This document shows positions 48,788 to 56,495 of a DNA stretch of 64,000 bases, one piece after another; positions within the stretch are counted from its first letter, which is position 1, and each line of letters opens with the position of its first letter. The notes under the pieces were generated by a model, which saw nothing but the letters and a program-made list of their open reading frames with translations, was not told the origin of the DNA and did not search any database. Both the position numbers and the translations under genes were made by a program. Source of the DNA: Actinosynnema sp042752395 (GTDB taxonomy: Bacteria > Actinomycetota > Actinomycetes > Mycobacteriales > Pseudonocardiaceae); NCBI RefSeq assembly GCF_042752395.1, contig NZ_JBHYXZ010000024.1, positions 11,933 to 75,932 on the forward strand, in the 5' to 3' direction.

Positions 48788-49651
48788 GTGCCGGAACTGC
48801 CCGAGGTCGAGGCGCTCGCCCACCACCTGCGCGAGCACGCCGTTGGACGGCGCGTGCACCGGGTGGACGTGGCGTCGCTGCACGTGTTGAAGACGTTCAC
48901 GCCGCCGTGGACCGAGCTGCAGGGGCGCGAGGTGACCGGCGCGGGCCGGTTCGGCAAGCACCTGGACCTCGACTGCGACGGCCTGCACCTGGTGGTGCAC
49001 CTGGCGCGCGCCGGGTGGCTGCGCTGGTCGGAGCACCTGTCGGCGGGGCCGCCCAAGCCCGGTCGCGGGCCGCTGGCGCTGCGCGTGCACCTCGGCCCGC
49101 CGGGGGAGGGGCCGGGGTTCGACCTGACCGAGGCGGGCACCAAGAAGGGCCTGGCCGCGTGGGTCGTGACCGACCCGGCGGAGGTGCCGGGCATCGCGCG
49201 GCTGGGGCCGGACGCGCTGTCGGTGACGCGCACCCAGCTGGAGGACCTGTTCGCGGGCCGCACCGAGCGGCTGAAGACGGCGTTGACCGACCAGACCGTG
49301 CTCGCGGGCGTCGGCAACGCCTACTCCGACGAGATCATGCACACCGCCCGGCTGTCGCCCTACGCGACGGCGGGCAAGCTGGACGCGGAGGCGCTGGACC
49401 GGCTGCACGAGGCGTTGGTCGGCGTGCTGACCGACGCCGTGGCGCGTTCGGTCGGCCAGCACGCGGCGACCCTGAAGGGTGAGAAGCGGTCCGGCCTGCG
49501 GGTGCACGGGCGGACCGGTCTGCCGTGCCCGGTGTGCGGTGACGCGGTGCGCGAGGTCTCCTTCGCGGACAAGGCTTTCCAGTACTGCGCGACGTGCCAG
49601 ACGGGCGGCAGGCCGCTGGCCGACCGCCGGATGTCGCGGCTGCTCAAGTAG
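48788..49651 (+). CDS. Fpg/Nei family DNA glycosylase
   Basis: A 287-residue base-excision-repair enzyme. N-terminal PELPEVEALAHHL gives the catalytic Pro and Glu after Met removal. The helix-two-turn-helix region lies near 150-215 with DQTVLAGVGNAYSDEIMHTA. A C-terminal zinc finger has CPVCGDAV and YCATCQTGGRPL near 247-272. Actinobacteria often have several Fpg/Nei paralogues; this one could excise oxidised pyrimidines or purines. Start GTG at 48788. Confidence 0.93.
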   Translation: MPELPEVEALAHHLREHAVGRRVHRVDVASLHVLKTFTPPWTELQGREVTGAGRFGKHLDLDCDGLHLVVHLARAGWLRWSEHLSAGPPKPGRGPLALRVHLGPPGEGPGFDLTEAGTKKGLAAWVVTDPAEVPGIARLGPDALSVTRTQLEDLFAGRTERLKTALTDQTVLAGVGNAYSDEIMHTARLSPYATAGKLDAEALDRLHEALVGVLTDAVARSVGQHAATLKGEKRSGLRVHGRTGLPCPVCGDAVREVSFADKAFQYCATCQTGGRPLADRRMSRLLK

Positions 49652-49742
49652 CTCACTCGGACGAGTGGCTTGCTCCGTTCGTCGGCTGAACCGGGCTCGT
49701 CGGGGCACTCCTCCTGGTGTCCGAACCACACTTGGAGGAGCC

Positions 49743-50003
49743 ATGAACCAGCGCATCGCCGCCGCGTTGATCGGCGCCACTATGGGACTGGCCACGTTCG
49801 CCGGTTCGACCATCGCCGTCTCGGCCGCCGCGCCCGAGGAGCAGAAACCCCAGCTCCAGCAGGACGAGGTCACGAAGGTGATCTGCCGCGTGCTGGAGGA
49901 GCTGGACCTGCTGGAGGAACCCGCCCTGGCCGACCTGGTCGAGAAGCTGGGCTGCAAGAAGCAGAGCCCGACCTCGACCACGACGGCGCCCAGCTCGACC
50001 TGA
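49743..50003 (+). CDS. Small secreted protein, 86 residues
   Basis: Signal peptide residues 1-29 (IAAALIGATMGLATFAGSTI, ending SAAA). The mature part is an acidic helix-rich segment (VTKVICRVLEELDLLEEPAL) with two Cys, then a Ser/Thr/Pro tail. Start ATG at 49743 with GGAGGAG four bases upstream. It resembles many short secreted actinobacterial proteins with two Cys. Function unknown. Confidence 0.65.
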   Translation: MNQRIAAALIGATMGLATFAGSTIAVSAAAPEEQKPQLQQDEVTKVICRVLEELDLLEEPALADLVEKLGCKKQSPTSTTTAPSST

Positions 50004-50204
50004 CGGGACGGTCGGCGCTGACGCGGGGTGAGCGCCGTGCCCCGGGGTGCGGTCCGAGTGATCGGATCGCACCCACTCTCCGTGATCGCACCCCGTCTTG
50101 ATCGCCCGATTGGGTAAGCAATCCGCCACGGTCGCCGCCAATTCATCGGATGTGCACGGCCGCACACCGCGAATCCCTTGCCACCGCCGCCCCCACGGCA
50201 GAGC

Positions 50205-51464
50205 ATGGACGCCGTGCGTGACCTCCTGACCGAGCGTGCGGTGCTCGGCCTCATCGCGACCTTGGCCGTCCTGGGCCTGTTCGTGATGCTCTGCCGCGCC
50301 CGCCGGGTCAGCACGTCGGTCGAGGACGCGGTGATGGACATGCTGCACCGCATGTCGAAGGCGTCGGCCGACCTGCGCGAGGGGCTGACCGAGGACGCGG
50401 CCAACAAGGCGACGCCGCACCTGCGGGAGATGCTGCGGTGCGTCGCGGTCGGCATCACCGACCACGAGGACACGCTCCTGTCGTGGGACGGCGGCGCGAA
50501 CGACCACTACGAGTTCCTGCGCCCCTACATCGAGCGCGCCATCGGCGAGGGCCACAAGGAGCACGTCGAGCACCGCAAGCTCGACTGCGAGCTGCCCGGC
50601 CCGTGCTCGCTGCACAGCGCCGTGATCGTGCCGCTGGTGGTGGAGGGCGACGTCGCCGGCACGCTGATCGTGGTCAGCGGGGTGGCGAACAAGCGGCAGA
50701 TCCGGATGGCGGAGGAGACCGCGCGGTTCGTCTCCACCCAGCTCGAGCTGGAGGTGCTGCAGAAGTCCCGGCAGGCGCTGGCGCAGGCCGAGGTCCGGGC
50801 GCTGCGGGCGCAGATCTCGCCGCACTTCGTCTACAACGCGCTCAACACGATCTCGTCGCTGATCCGCACCGACCCCGCGCACGCGCGGGAGCTGCTGCAG
50901 GAGTTCGCCGAGTTCACCCGCTACTCGTTCCGCACCGACGGCTTCTTCACCACGCTGGCCGACGAGCTGACCAACATCCACCGCTACCTGACCATCGAGC
51001 AGGCGCGGTACGGGTCGAGGCTGAACGTGCGGCTGAAGATCGCGCCCGAGGTGCTCCAGGTCGTGCTGCCGTTCCTGGTGCTGCAACCGCTGGTGGAGAA
51101 CGCGGTCCGGCACGGCCTGGCCAAGAAGCCCGGCGGCGGGCTGCTGACGATCATCGCCGAGGACAACGGCGCGGAAGCGCTGATCTCCGTCGAGGACGAC
51201 GGCGTCGGCATGGACCCGGACCGCCTGTTCGAGGACCTGAAGGACGCCCACCAGACCGGCGCCCACGTGGGCCTGGGCAACATCAACCACCGGATGCGGG
51301 CGGTGTTCGGCGACGACTACGCGCTGGTCGTGGAGACCGCGCCGGACGCCGGCATGAAGATCATCCTCAAGATCCCGAAGTACAGCCGGGGCGTGCAGAC
51401 CAACCTGCCCCTGGTGCCGCCGCGGCTGGAGGACACCACCGAGCAGCCCGCCGTGCGCGCGTGA
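50205..51464 (+). CDS. LytS-type sensor histidine kinase with GAF-like domain
   Basis: A 419-residue kinase. One N-terminal membrane helix (residues 13-32, VLGLIATLAVLGLFVMLC), a GAF-like sensor domain around 60-180, then the LytS-type His_kinase domain RALRAQISPHFVYNALNTIS with His207, and HATPase_c with LQPLVENAVRHGLAKKPGGG, EDDGVGMD and GLGNINHRM. Start ATG at 50205. It pairs with the LytTR regulator at 52648, 1.2 kb downstream. In other actinobacteria this pair stands with the same DUF485/SSS symporter genes, so it probably senses or controls carboxylate uptake. Confidence 0.9.
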   Translation: MDAVRDLLTERAVLGLIATLAVLGLFVMLCRARRVSTSVEDAVMDMLHRMSKASADLREGLTEDAANKATPHLREMLRCVAVGITDHEDTLLSWDGGANDHYEFLRPYIERAIGEGHKEHVEHRKLDCELPGPCSLHSAVIVPLVVEGDVAGTLIVVSGVANKRQIRMAEETARFVSTQLELEVLQKSRQALAQAEVRALRAQISPHFVYNALNTISSLIRTDPAHARELLQEFAEFTRYSFRTDGFFTTLADELTNIHRYLTIEQARYGSRLNVRLKIAPEVLQVVLPFLVLQPLVENAVRHGLAKKPGGGLLTIIAEDNGAEALISVEDDGVGMDPDRLFEDLKDAHQTGAHVGLGNINHRMRAVFGDDYALVVETAPDAGMKIILKIPKYSRGVQTNLPLVPPRLEDTTEQPAVRA

Positions 51465-51480
51465 CGTCCCGCGCCGGGGG

Positions 51481-51648
51481 TCACGCGGCGGCGATCGCCA
51501 GGACCGTGACCACCATGACCGCGCACATGCCCCACGACATCCACATCCAGTAGACGTGCATCGCGGTCGGGCCGTCGGCGTTCTTGCGCCCGCGGTCGTC
51601 CCACCACTCGACGTAGCGTTCGAGCCACCGGAACGGGTTGAACGTCAC
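51481..51648 (-). CDS. Small membrane protein, 55 residues
   Basis: A Trp-rich N-terminus (VTFNPFRWLERYVEWWDDRG) is followed by one membrane helix (MWMSWGMCAVMVVTVLAIAA). The start GTG at 51648 has only a weak ribosome binding site. It is inserted on the minus strand between the kinase and the peptidase genes. The composition is consistent with a real small membrane protein conserved in this lineage, though I cannot name it. Confidence 0.55.
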   Translation of the reverse strand: MTFNPFRWLERYVEWWDDRGRKNADGPTAMHVYWMWMSWGMCAVMVVTVLAIAAA

Positions 51649-51719
51649 CGCTCGATGGTAGCCGCGCGCGCCGCCGCTTCCCGGCCACACTCCCCGCCGG
51701 GCCCACGTAAGGTCGGGGC

Positions 51720-52586
51720 ATGAGCGTGACGGACAAGATCGCGGCCCGGCTGCCGAAGATCGTCAGCGAGCGGACCGAGCGCGGCCCCGTGGTGGCCGCC
51801 GTCCGCCTGCACGGCGTCATCACCCCGACGCCCTCGCCGATGGCCCGCAACACCATCAACGTGCAGACCGTGGAGAGCGCGCTGACCCGCGCGTTCGACC
51901 ACGACCGGCTGGTCGCGGTCGCCCTGCTGATCAACTCGCCCGGCGGCGCGCCCACCCAGTCGGCGCTGGTCGGCGAGCGCATCCGCGAGCTGGCCGCGAA
52001 GAAGAAGGTGCCGGTCCTGGCGTTCTGCGAGGACCTGGCGGCCTCCGGCGGCTACTGGCTGGCCTGCGCGGCCGACGAGATCTACGCCCACGGCACGTCC
52101 CTGGTGGGGTCGATCGGCGTGGTCAGCGCCGGGTTCGGGCTCAACGGCCTGATCGAGCGCTACGGCGTCGAGCGGCGCGTGCACACGGCCGGGGAGAACA
52201 AAGTCCGCCTCGACCCGTTCAGCCCGGAGAAGCCCGAGGACGTCGAGTGGCTCAAGGGCCTGCAGGCGCAGCTGCACGAGCAGTTCGCCGCCTGGGTCAG
52301 GCAGCGGCGCGGCGCGAAGCTGAAGGGCACCGACGACGAGCTGTTCAACGGCGAGGTGTGGACCGGCGCGAAGGCCGTCGAGCTGGGCCTGGTCGACGGG
52401 CTGGGCACGCTGCGCGGCGTCGTGGCGGAGCGCTACCCGGACGCCGACATCGCGGTCGCCGAGCCCCGCCGACCCCTCCTGGCCCGTCTCGGGCTCGCCG
52501 GCGCCACCACCCGATCGGGCGACTTCCTGCTGGACGGGTTGGCGGCGTTGGAGGAGCGGGCGCGCTGGTCGCGATTCGGCTTGTGA
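51720..52586 (+). CDS. S49 family (SppA-like) serine protease
   Basis: A 288-residue SppA-type peptidase. LLINSPGGAPTQSALVGERI near 66-85 is the oxyanion region, FCEDLAASGGYWLACAADE near 102-120 holds the nucleophile Ser, and VHTAGENKVRLDPFSPEKPE near 155-174 the catalytic Lys. No signal peptide or N-terminal membrane helix is seen, so it resembles the short cytosolic-side archaeal and bacterial SppA forms. It probably degrades signal peptides or membrane-protein fragments. Start ATG at 51720. Confidence 0.92.
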   Translation: MSVTDKIAARLPKIVSERTERGPVVAAVRLHGVITPTPSPMARNTINVQTVESALTRAFDHDRLVAVALLINSPGGAPTQSALVGERIRELAAKKKVPVLAFCEDLAASGGYWLACAADEIYAHGTSLVGSIGVVSAGFGLNGLIERYGVERRVHTAGENKVRLDPFSPEKPEDVEWLKGLQAQLHEQFAAWVRQRRGAKLKGTDDELFNGEVWTGAKAVELGLVDGLGTLRGVVAERYPDADIAVAEPRRPLLARLGLAGATTRSGDFLLDGLAALEERARWSRFGL

Positions 52587-52647
52587 GGTCACGGCCGCGC
52601 GGCCGTCCGGCAACCGGCGTAGACAGCGACCCCGCCGGGTCGGCAAG

Positions 52648-53505
52648 ATGCGCGGCACAGTGAGTACCCCAGTGAACAATCGCGCGGACCACTCGGGGCT
52701 CCTCGTCCTGGCGGTGGACGACGAGGCACCCGGTCTGAGCGAGATCAAGTACCTGCTCGAAAGCAGCCCGCACATCCGACGCGTGCTCACGGCCTTCGAC
52801 GCGGCCGAGGCACTGCGCATCCTCCGGGGTGACTACGACGTCGAGGTGATGGACCGCACCCGGGCCGGGCTACCGCCGGTCGACGCCGTGTTCGCCGACA
52901 TCAACATGCCGGGGTTGAGCGGCACGGACCTCGCGCGCGTGCTCGGCGCGTTCCGCGCGCCGCCGGCGTTGGTGTTCGTCACGGGGGTCGAGCACTCGGA
53001 GGCCGTGGTGGCCTTCGAGGTGGGCGCGCTGGACTTCGTCACCAAGCCGATCAACGCCGACCGGGTCAACAAGGCGATCTCGCGGGTCGTCGACCGGGTC
53101 GCCGCGACCCCGGCGGTGACCCCGGAGCCGGCCGCCGAGCCGCAGGACGACGAGGTGATCCCGGTCGAGCTGGGCGGCACGATCAAGCTCGTGCCGCGGG
53201 CCACCGTGCGCTACGTCGAGGCGCAGGGCGACTACGCTCGCCTGCACACCAACGACGGCGCCAGCCACCTGGTGCGCATCCCGCTGGCCCAGCTGGAGGA
53301 GCGCTGGGAGAACGCGGGCTTCGTGCGCATCCACCGCTCCTTCCTGGTGGCGCTGCCGCTGGTGACCGAGCTGCGGATGACGTCGAACGGGTACGCGGTG
53401 GTGATCGGGTCGGGCGAGGGGGCGAAGGAGCTGCCGGTGAGCCGGCGGCACACGCGTGAGCTGAAGGAGCGGATCGTGCGCCCCCCCAAGAGCAGTTGGG
53501 GATGA
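52648..53505 (+). CDS. LytTR-family response regulator
   Basis: A 285-residue regulator. Receiver domain: acidic pair D24-D25 in LAVDDEAPG, phospho-acceptor Asp84 in VFADINMPGLSG, Lys in DFVTKPINAD. The distance between them is about 14 residues longer than usual because of an insertion near residues 62-76 (VMDRTRAGLPPVD). The LytTR DNA-binding domain covers residues 170-275: IKLVPRATVRYVEAQGDYAR, then VRIHRSFLVALPLVTEL and LPVSRRHTRELKERI. ATG 52648 is used, GTG 52660 possible. Its stop overlaps the next gene by ATGA. Confidence 0.9.
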   Translation: MRGTVSTPVNNRADHSGLLVLAVDDEAPGLSEIKYLLESSPHIRRVLTAFDAAEALRILRGDYDVEVMDRTRAGLPPVDAVFADINMPGLSGTDLARVLGAFRAPPALVFVTGVEHSEAVVAFEVGALDFVTKPINADRVNKAISRVVDRVAATPAVTPEPAAEPQDDEVIPVELGGTIKLVPRATVRYVEAQGDYARLHTNDGASHLVRIPLAQLEERWENAGFVRIHRSFLVALPLVTELRMTSNGYAVVIGSGEGAKELPVSRRHTRELKERIVRPPKSSWG

Positions 53506-53942
53506 CCAAGCACTCCGGCCCCCCCGGCCAACCGGACCAGCCGCAGCCGGCCGAACGCGACGCCTGGCTGTCGGTGTCGGCGCGCAAGAACCGCCGGCGG
53601 CGCGTGGTCCTGGCGGACCCGCGCGGGCGCGGGCGGGTGCTGCGCACGATCATCGAGCTGGAGGAGCAGACCAGCGTCGGCGAGAAGCTGATCCGCGACC
53701 TGATCAGGACCCAGCTGCGGACCGGCCTGGCGCTCGGCGGCGGCACGCTGGTGCTGCTCGCGTCGCTGCCGTTGCTGTTCTACCTCGTGCCGTCGTTGTC
53801 GGACGTGCAGTTCCTGGGCGTGCGGCTGCCGTGGCTGCTGCTGGCGCTGCTGCCGTTCCCGCTCCTGTACGGGGTGGGCTACGCGTACCGAAGACTGGCG
53901 GAGAGCCACGAGCAGGACTTCGTGAGTTCGGTGGACCGGTGA
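53502..53942 (+). CDS. Two-helix small subunit of SSS symporter (DUF485-like)
   Basis: A 146-residue protein. A basic N-terminus (ARKNRRRRVVLADPRGRGRV) and a helix with IIELEEQTSVGEKLIRDLIR precede two membrane helices (GGGTLVLLASLPLLFYLVPS and LPWLLLALLPFPLLYGVGYA) separated by a short loop. This topology and its place, coupled by ATGA and GTGA to the neighbours, match the DUF485/YjcH protein that accompanies acetate-type symporters, although its sequence is diverged and the N-terminus longer. Confidence 0.72.
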   Translation: MTKHSGPPGQPDQPQPAERDAWLSVSARKNRRRRVVLADPRGRGRVLRTIIELEEQTSVGEKLIRDLIRTQLRTGLALGGGTLVLLASLPLLFYLVPSLSDVQFLGVRLPWLLLALLPFPLLYGVGYAYRRLAESHEQDFVSSVDR

Positions 53943-55738
53943 TCGACAACCCGTGGAGCCTGGTGCTCGTCGGCGTGATGGCGCTGCTGACGTTCTCGTT
54001 GGGCTACGTGGGTTCCCGCCGCGCCAACACGACCCCCGACTTCCTGGTGGCCCGCCGCGCCGTGCCCGCCACCCGCAACGCCGCGGCGATCTCCGGCGAG
54101 TACCTGTCCGCCGCGTCGTTCCTCGGCGTGGCCGGGCTGGTGCTCAAGGACGGGATCGACGCGCTGTGGTACCCGATCGGCTTCACCGCCGGGTACCTGG
54201 CGATGATGCTGTTCGTGGCCGCGCCGCTGCGGCGGTCCGGCGCGTACACGCTGCCCGACTTCGCCGAGGCCCGGCTCGGCCCGTCCAACCTGCGGAAGTT
54301 CTGCACGTTCTTCGTGATCTGCATCGGCGTGCTGTACCTGGTGCCGCAGTTGCAGTCGGCCGGGCTGACGCTGAACACGATCACGGGCCTGCCCGCGTGG
54401 CTGGGCGGCGTGCTGGTGACCGCGATCGTGGTGGTGAACGTCCTCGGCGGCGGCATGCGCGCGATCACGCTGGTGCAGGCGTTCCAGTACTGGGGCAAGC
54501 TGTTCGCGATCGCCGCGCCGACGTTCGTGCTGTTCGCGTTGTTCCTGACCGGGCCGGACAACGGCGCGCAGCCGGTGGACGCCGCGGGCGTGCTGCGGTT
54601 CCCCGAGGACGTCGAGGTGACCACGGTCGACCCGGTCCGGGTGCGGGTGGACGTGCCGGTCGAGCTGTCCGCGACGGGCGTGGTGAACGGTTCGCCCGCG
54701 GACGGGCCGGTGTACTGGACGACCGGCCTGCACGAGGTGGGCGCGGACACCGAGCTGCGGTTCGCCGCCGGGTCGCCGGTGCCCGTGGTGGAGGGGTCGC
54801 CGACGTCCAACGAGGACTGGCTGCGGCCGCAGACCGACGGCCTGTCGGGGCTGTTCGAGACGTACTCGCTGATCTTCGCGACGTTCCTGGGCACGATGGG
54901 CCTGCCGCACGTGCTGGTGCGGTTCTACACCAACCCGGACGGGCGGGCGGCCCGGCGCACGGCGTTGCACGTGCTGTACCTGCTGGGGTTGTTCTACCTG
55001 TTCCCGACCGTGCTGGGCGTGATCTCGCGGCAGTACCTGCCGCAGTTGCTGGTGACGGGCAAGACCGACGCGGCGGTGCTGCTGCTGCCGACCACGATGC
55101 AGCCGAACCCGTTGGGGCAGGTGCTGGGCGCGGTGGTGGCGGCGGGCGCGTTCGCGGCGTTCCTGTCCACGTCGTCCGGGCTGCTCGTGTCGGTGGCCGG
55201 GGTGGTGTCGACGGACATCCTGCCGGGCAAGGTGCGCGACTTCCGGTGGGCCACGGTGCTGACGGGCGCGGTGGCGATCGGGTTGGCGCTGCTGCTGCCG
55301 CGCGCGGACGCGTCGTTGACGGTGGCGATGTCGTTCGCGCTGGCGGCGTCCACGTTCTGCCCGTTGCTGCTGCTGGGGATCTGGTGGCGCGGGTTGACCT
55401 GGGTCGGCGCGGTGGCCGGGCTGGTCGTCGGCGGCGGGCTGGTGATCGGCTCGCAGGTGGTGACCGTGGTCAGCTCCTACACCGGCGGCTGGGCGCCGAC
55501 TGTGTTCTCGCAGCCGGCGCTGGTGACGGTGCCGGCGGCGTTCCTGACCATGGTGATGATCAGCAAGCTGACCGCGCGCCGCAAACCCGACGACGTGAAC
55601 CAGATCCTGCTGCGGCTGCACGCCCCGGACCCGCTGGGGTTCATGCGCGACCGGGACGTGCAGCGGTTCGGCACGGCGGAGGAGAAGGCCCGCGTCACGG
55701 AGCGGAGCCGCGGCGGCGACACCCCGCCGTCGCCCTGA
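53939..55738 (+). CDS. SSS-family cation:carboxylate symporter with large loop insertion
   Basis: A 599-residue sodium:solute symporter of the ActP/MctC group, about 13 helices. FLVARRAVPATRNAAAISGE, then YLSAASFLGVAGLVLKDG, near 32-67 is the sodium-binding start. GTMGLPHVLVRFYTNPDGRA near 318-337 is the family signature. Between about residues 204 and 300 there is a hydrophilic segment of nearly 100 residues (FPEDVEVTTVDPVRVRVDVP, VYWTTGLHEVGADTELRFAA) that the second symporter at 56492 lacks. It looks like an extracytoplasmic beta domain. Start GTG at 53939 shares GTGA with the previous stop. Confidence 0.88.
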   Translation: MIDNPWSLVLVGVMALLTFSLGYVGSRRANTTPDFLVARRAVPATRNAAAISGEYLSAASFLGVAGLVLKDGIDALWYPIGFTAGYLAMMLFVAAPLRRSGAYTLPDFAEARLGPSNLRKFCTFFVICIGVLYLVPQLQSAGLTLNTITGLPAWLGGVLVTAIVVVNVLGGGMRAITLVQAFQYWGKLFAIAAPTFVLFALFLTGPDNGAQPVDAAGVLRFPEDVEVTTVDPVRVRVDVPVELSATGVVNGSPADGPVYWTTGLHEVGADTELRFAAGSPVPVVEGSPTSNEDWLRPQTDGLSGLFETYSLIFATFLGTMGLPHVLVRFYTNPDGRAARRTALHVLYLLGLFYLFPTVLGVISRQYLPQLLVTGKTDAAVLLLPTTMQPNPLGQVLGAVVAAGAFAAFLSTSSGLLVSVAGVVSTDILPGKVRDFRWATVLTGAVAIGLALLLPRADASLTVAMSFALAASTFCPLLLLGIWWRGLTWVGAVAGLVVGGGLVIGSQVVTVVSSYTGGWAPTVFSQPALVTVPAAFLTMVMISKLTARRKPDDVNQILLRLHAPDPLGFMRDRDVQRFGTAEEKARVTERSRGGDTPPSP

Positions 55739-55762
55739 GACACCAGCCCGACGGCACCACTT

Positions 55763-55778
55763 CGTGATATCGCTCACA
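55763..55778. promoter_or_regulatory. Crp/GlxR-like binding site
   Basis: CGTGA-TATCGC-TCACA matches the TGTGA-N6-TCACA consensus of Crp-family regulators at nine of ten positions. Crp/GlxR proteins control acetate-type transporters in corynebacteria. Confidence 0.5.
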
Positions 55779-55934
55779 CGCGCTCGGCGCGGTCCCGGGC
55801 CCGGTTCGCGGCCTCCGGGAGCGCTCCCCGCGACGGGTAACCCGGTCATGACCTGCGCGGTACCCGTTCGGCCCTGAGGCGTGATCGCTGAGAGTGGACC
55901 TAGGTCTCGATCGGGTGAAGATAACCACACCGAT

Positions 55935-55959
55935 CCGGTTACCGGTGATTTCGATCACC
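55935..55959. promoter_or_regulatory. Overlapping inverted repeats
   Basis: CCGGT-T-ACCGG (55935-55945) runs into GGTGAT-TTCG-ATCACC (55944-55959). Both are perfect. They could be operators of a dimeric regulator. Confidence 0.4.
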
Positions 55960-55986
55960 CGAGTGGCACTTCGTCTCAGCATTACT

Positions 55987-56015
55987 ACCGCTCATCGCAT
56001 CACTCGACAGTTGAG
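55987..56015 (+). promoter_or_regulatory. Candidate LytTR direct repeat
   Basis: ACAGTTGAG (56007-56015) fits the published LytTR consensus [TA][AC][CA]GTTN[AG][TG] at every position, and ACCGCTCAT (55987-55995) fits at eight of nine. They are 20 bases apart start to start, about two DNA turns, slightly closer than the usual 21-22. Confidence 0.4.
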
Positions 56016-56101
56016 CGCAACGCCACACGAAAGGTCTTTCAGGCGTGACCCAGGTCTCCCTACGGTGCACGGCGTATCAGGAACGCACCAGGAGGACTTA
56101 C

Positions 56102-56155
56102 GTGCCGTTCACACCGTCGTCAAGTACGCGAGGAGGGGACCGTGAGCACCTCTGA
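56102..56155 (+). CDS. 17-residue leader ORF overlapping the DUF485 start
   Basis: GTG 56102 has AGGAGG at 56090-56095, six bases upstream, a better site than most genes here. The frame gives MPFTPSSSTRGGDREHL and stops at 56153-56155, 14 bases inside the next gene, in a different frame. It may serve translational coupling or attenuation. Confidence 0.45.
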   Translation: MPFTPSSSTRGGDREHL

Positions 56156-56495
56156 GCAGCACACCCCAGCCGACGCCCAGGGCAACCACAACTGGGTCGA
56201 AGTGCAGAACAGCCCCGACTTCCGGCAGCTCCGGCGGCGGCTGCGCAGCTTCGTCTTCCCCATGGCCGGACTCTTCCTGGCCTGGTACCTGCTGTACGTC
56301 CTGCTGGCCGACTACGCGCACGACTTCATGTCGACCAAGCTCTTCGGCAGCAACATCAACGTGGGCCTGATCCTCGGCCTGCTGCAGTTCGTGTCCACGT
56401 TCCTCATCACCACGCTGTACGTGCGGCACGCGAACAAGAACCTCGACCCCACCGCGGAGAAGATCCGCAACGAGCTCGAAGGGGGTCAAGCGTGA
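56142..56495 (+). CDS. DUF485 family membrane subunit
   Basis: A 117-residue protein with two membrane helices (FPMAGLFLAWYLLYVLLADY near residues 39-58 and INVGLILGLLQFVSTFLITT near 72-91). FGSNINVGLILGLLQFV is the DUF485 core, and the C-terminus ATNxLDP-like KNLDPTAEKIRNELEGG is typical. Start GTG at 56142 with GAGGAGGGG upstream. Its stop overlaps the symporter start by GTGA, as in yjcH-actP pairs. Confidence 0.92.
   Translation: MSTSEQHTPADAQGNHNWVEVQNSPDFRQLRRRLRSFVFPMAGLFLAWYLLYVLLADYAHDFMSTKLFGSNINVGLILGLLQFVSTFLITTLYVRHANKNLDPTAEKIRNELEGGQA

Larger units (their letters stand above)
55739..56141. promoter_or_regulatory. Control region of the second symporter module
   Basis: About 400 bases with several signals listed separately: a Crp-like palindrome, two inverted repeats, candidate LytTR direct repeats, and a short leader ORF. 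A possible promoter is TTCAGG (56038-56043) and TACGGT (56061-56066), 17 bases apart. I see no terminator hairpin after the stop at 55738. Confidence 0.5.
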
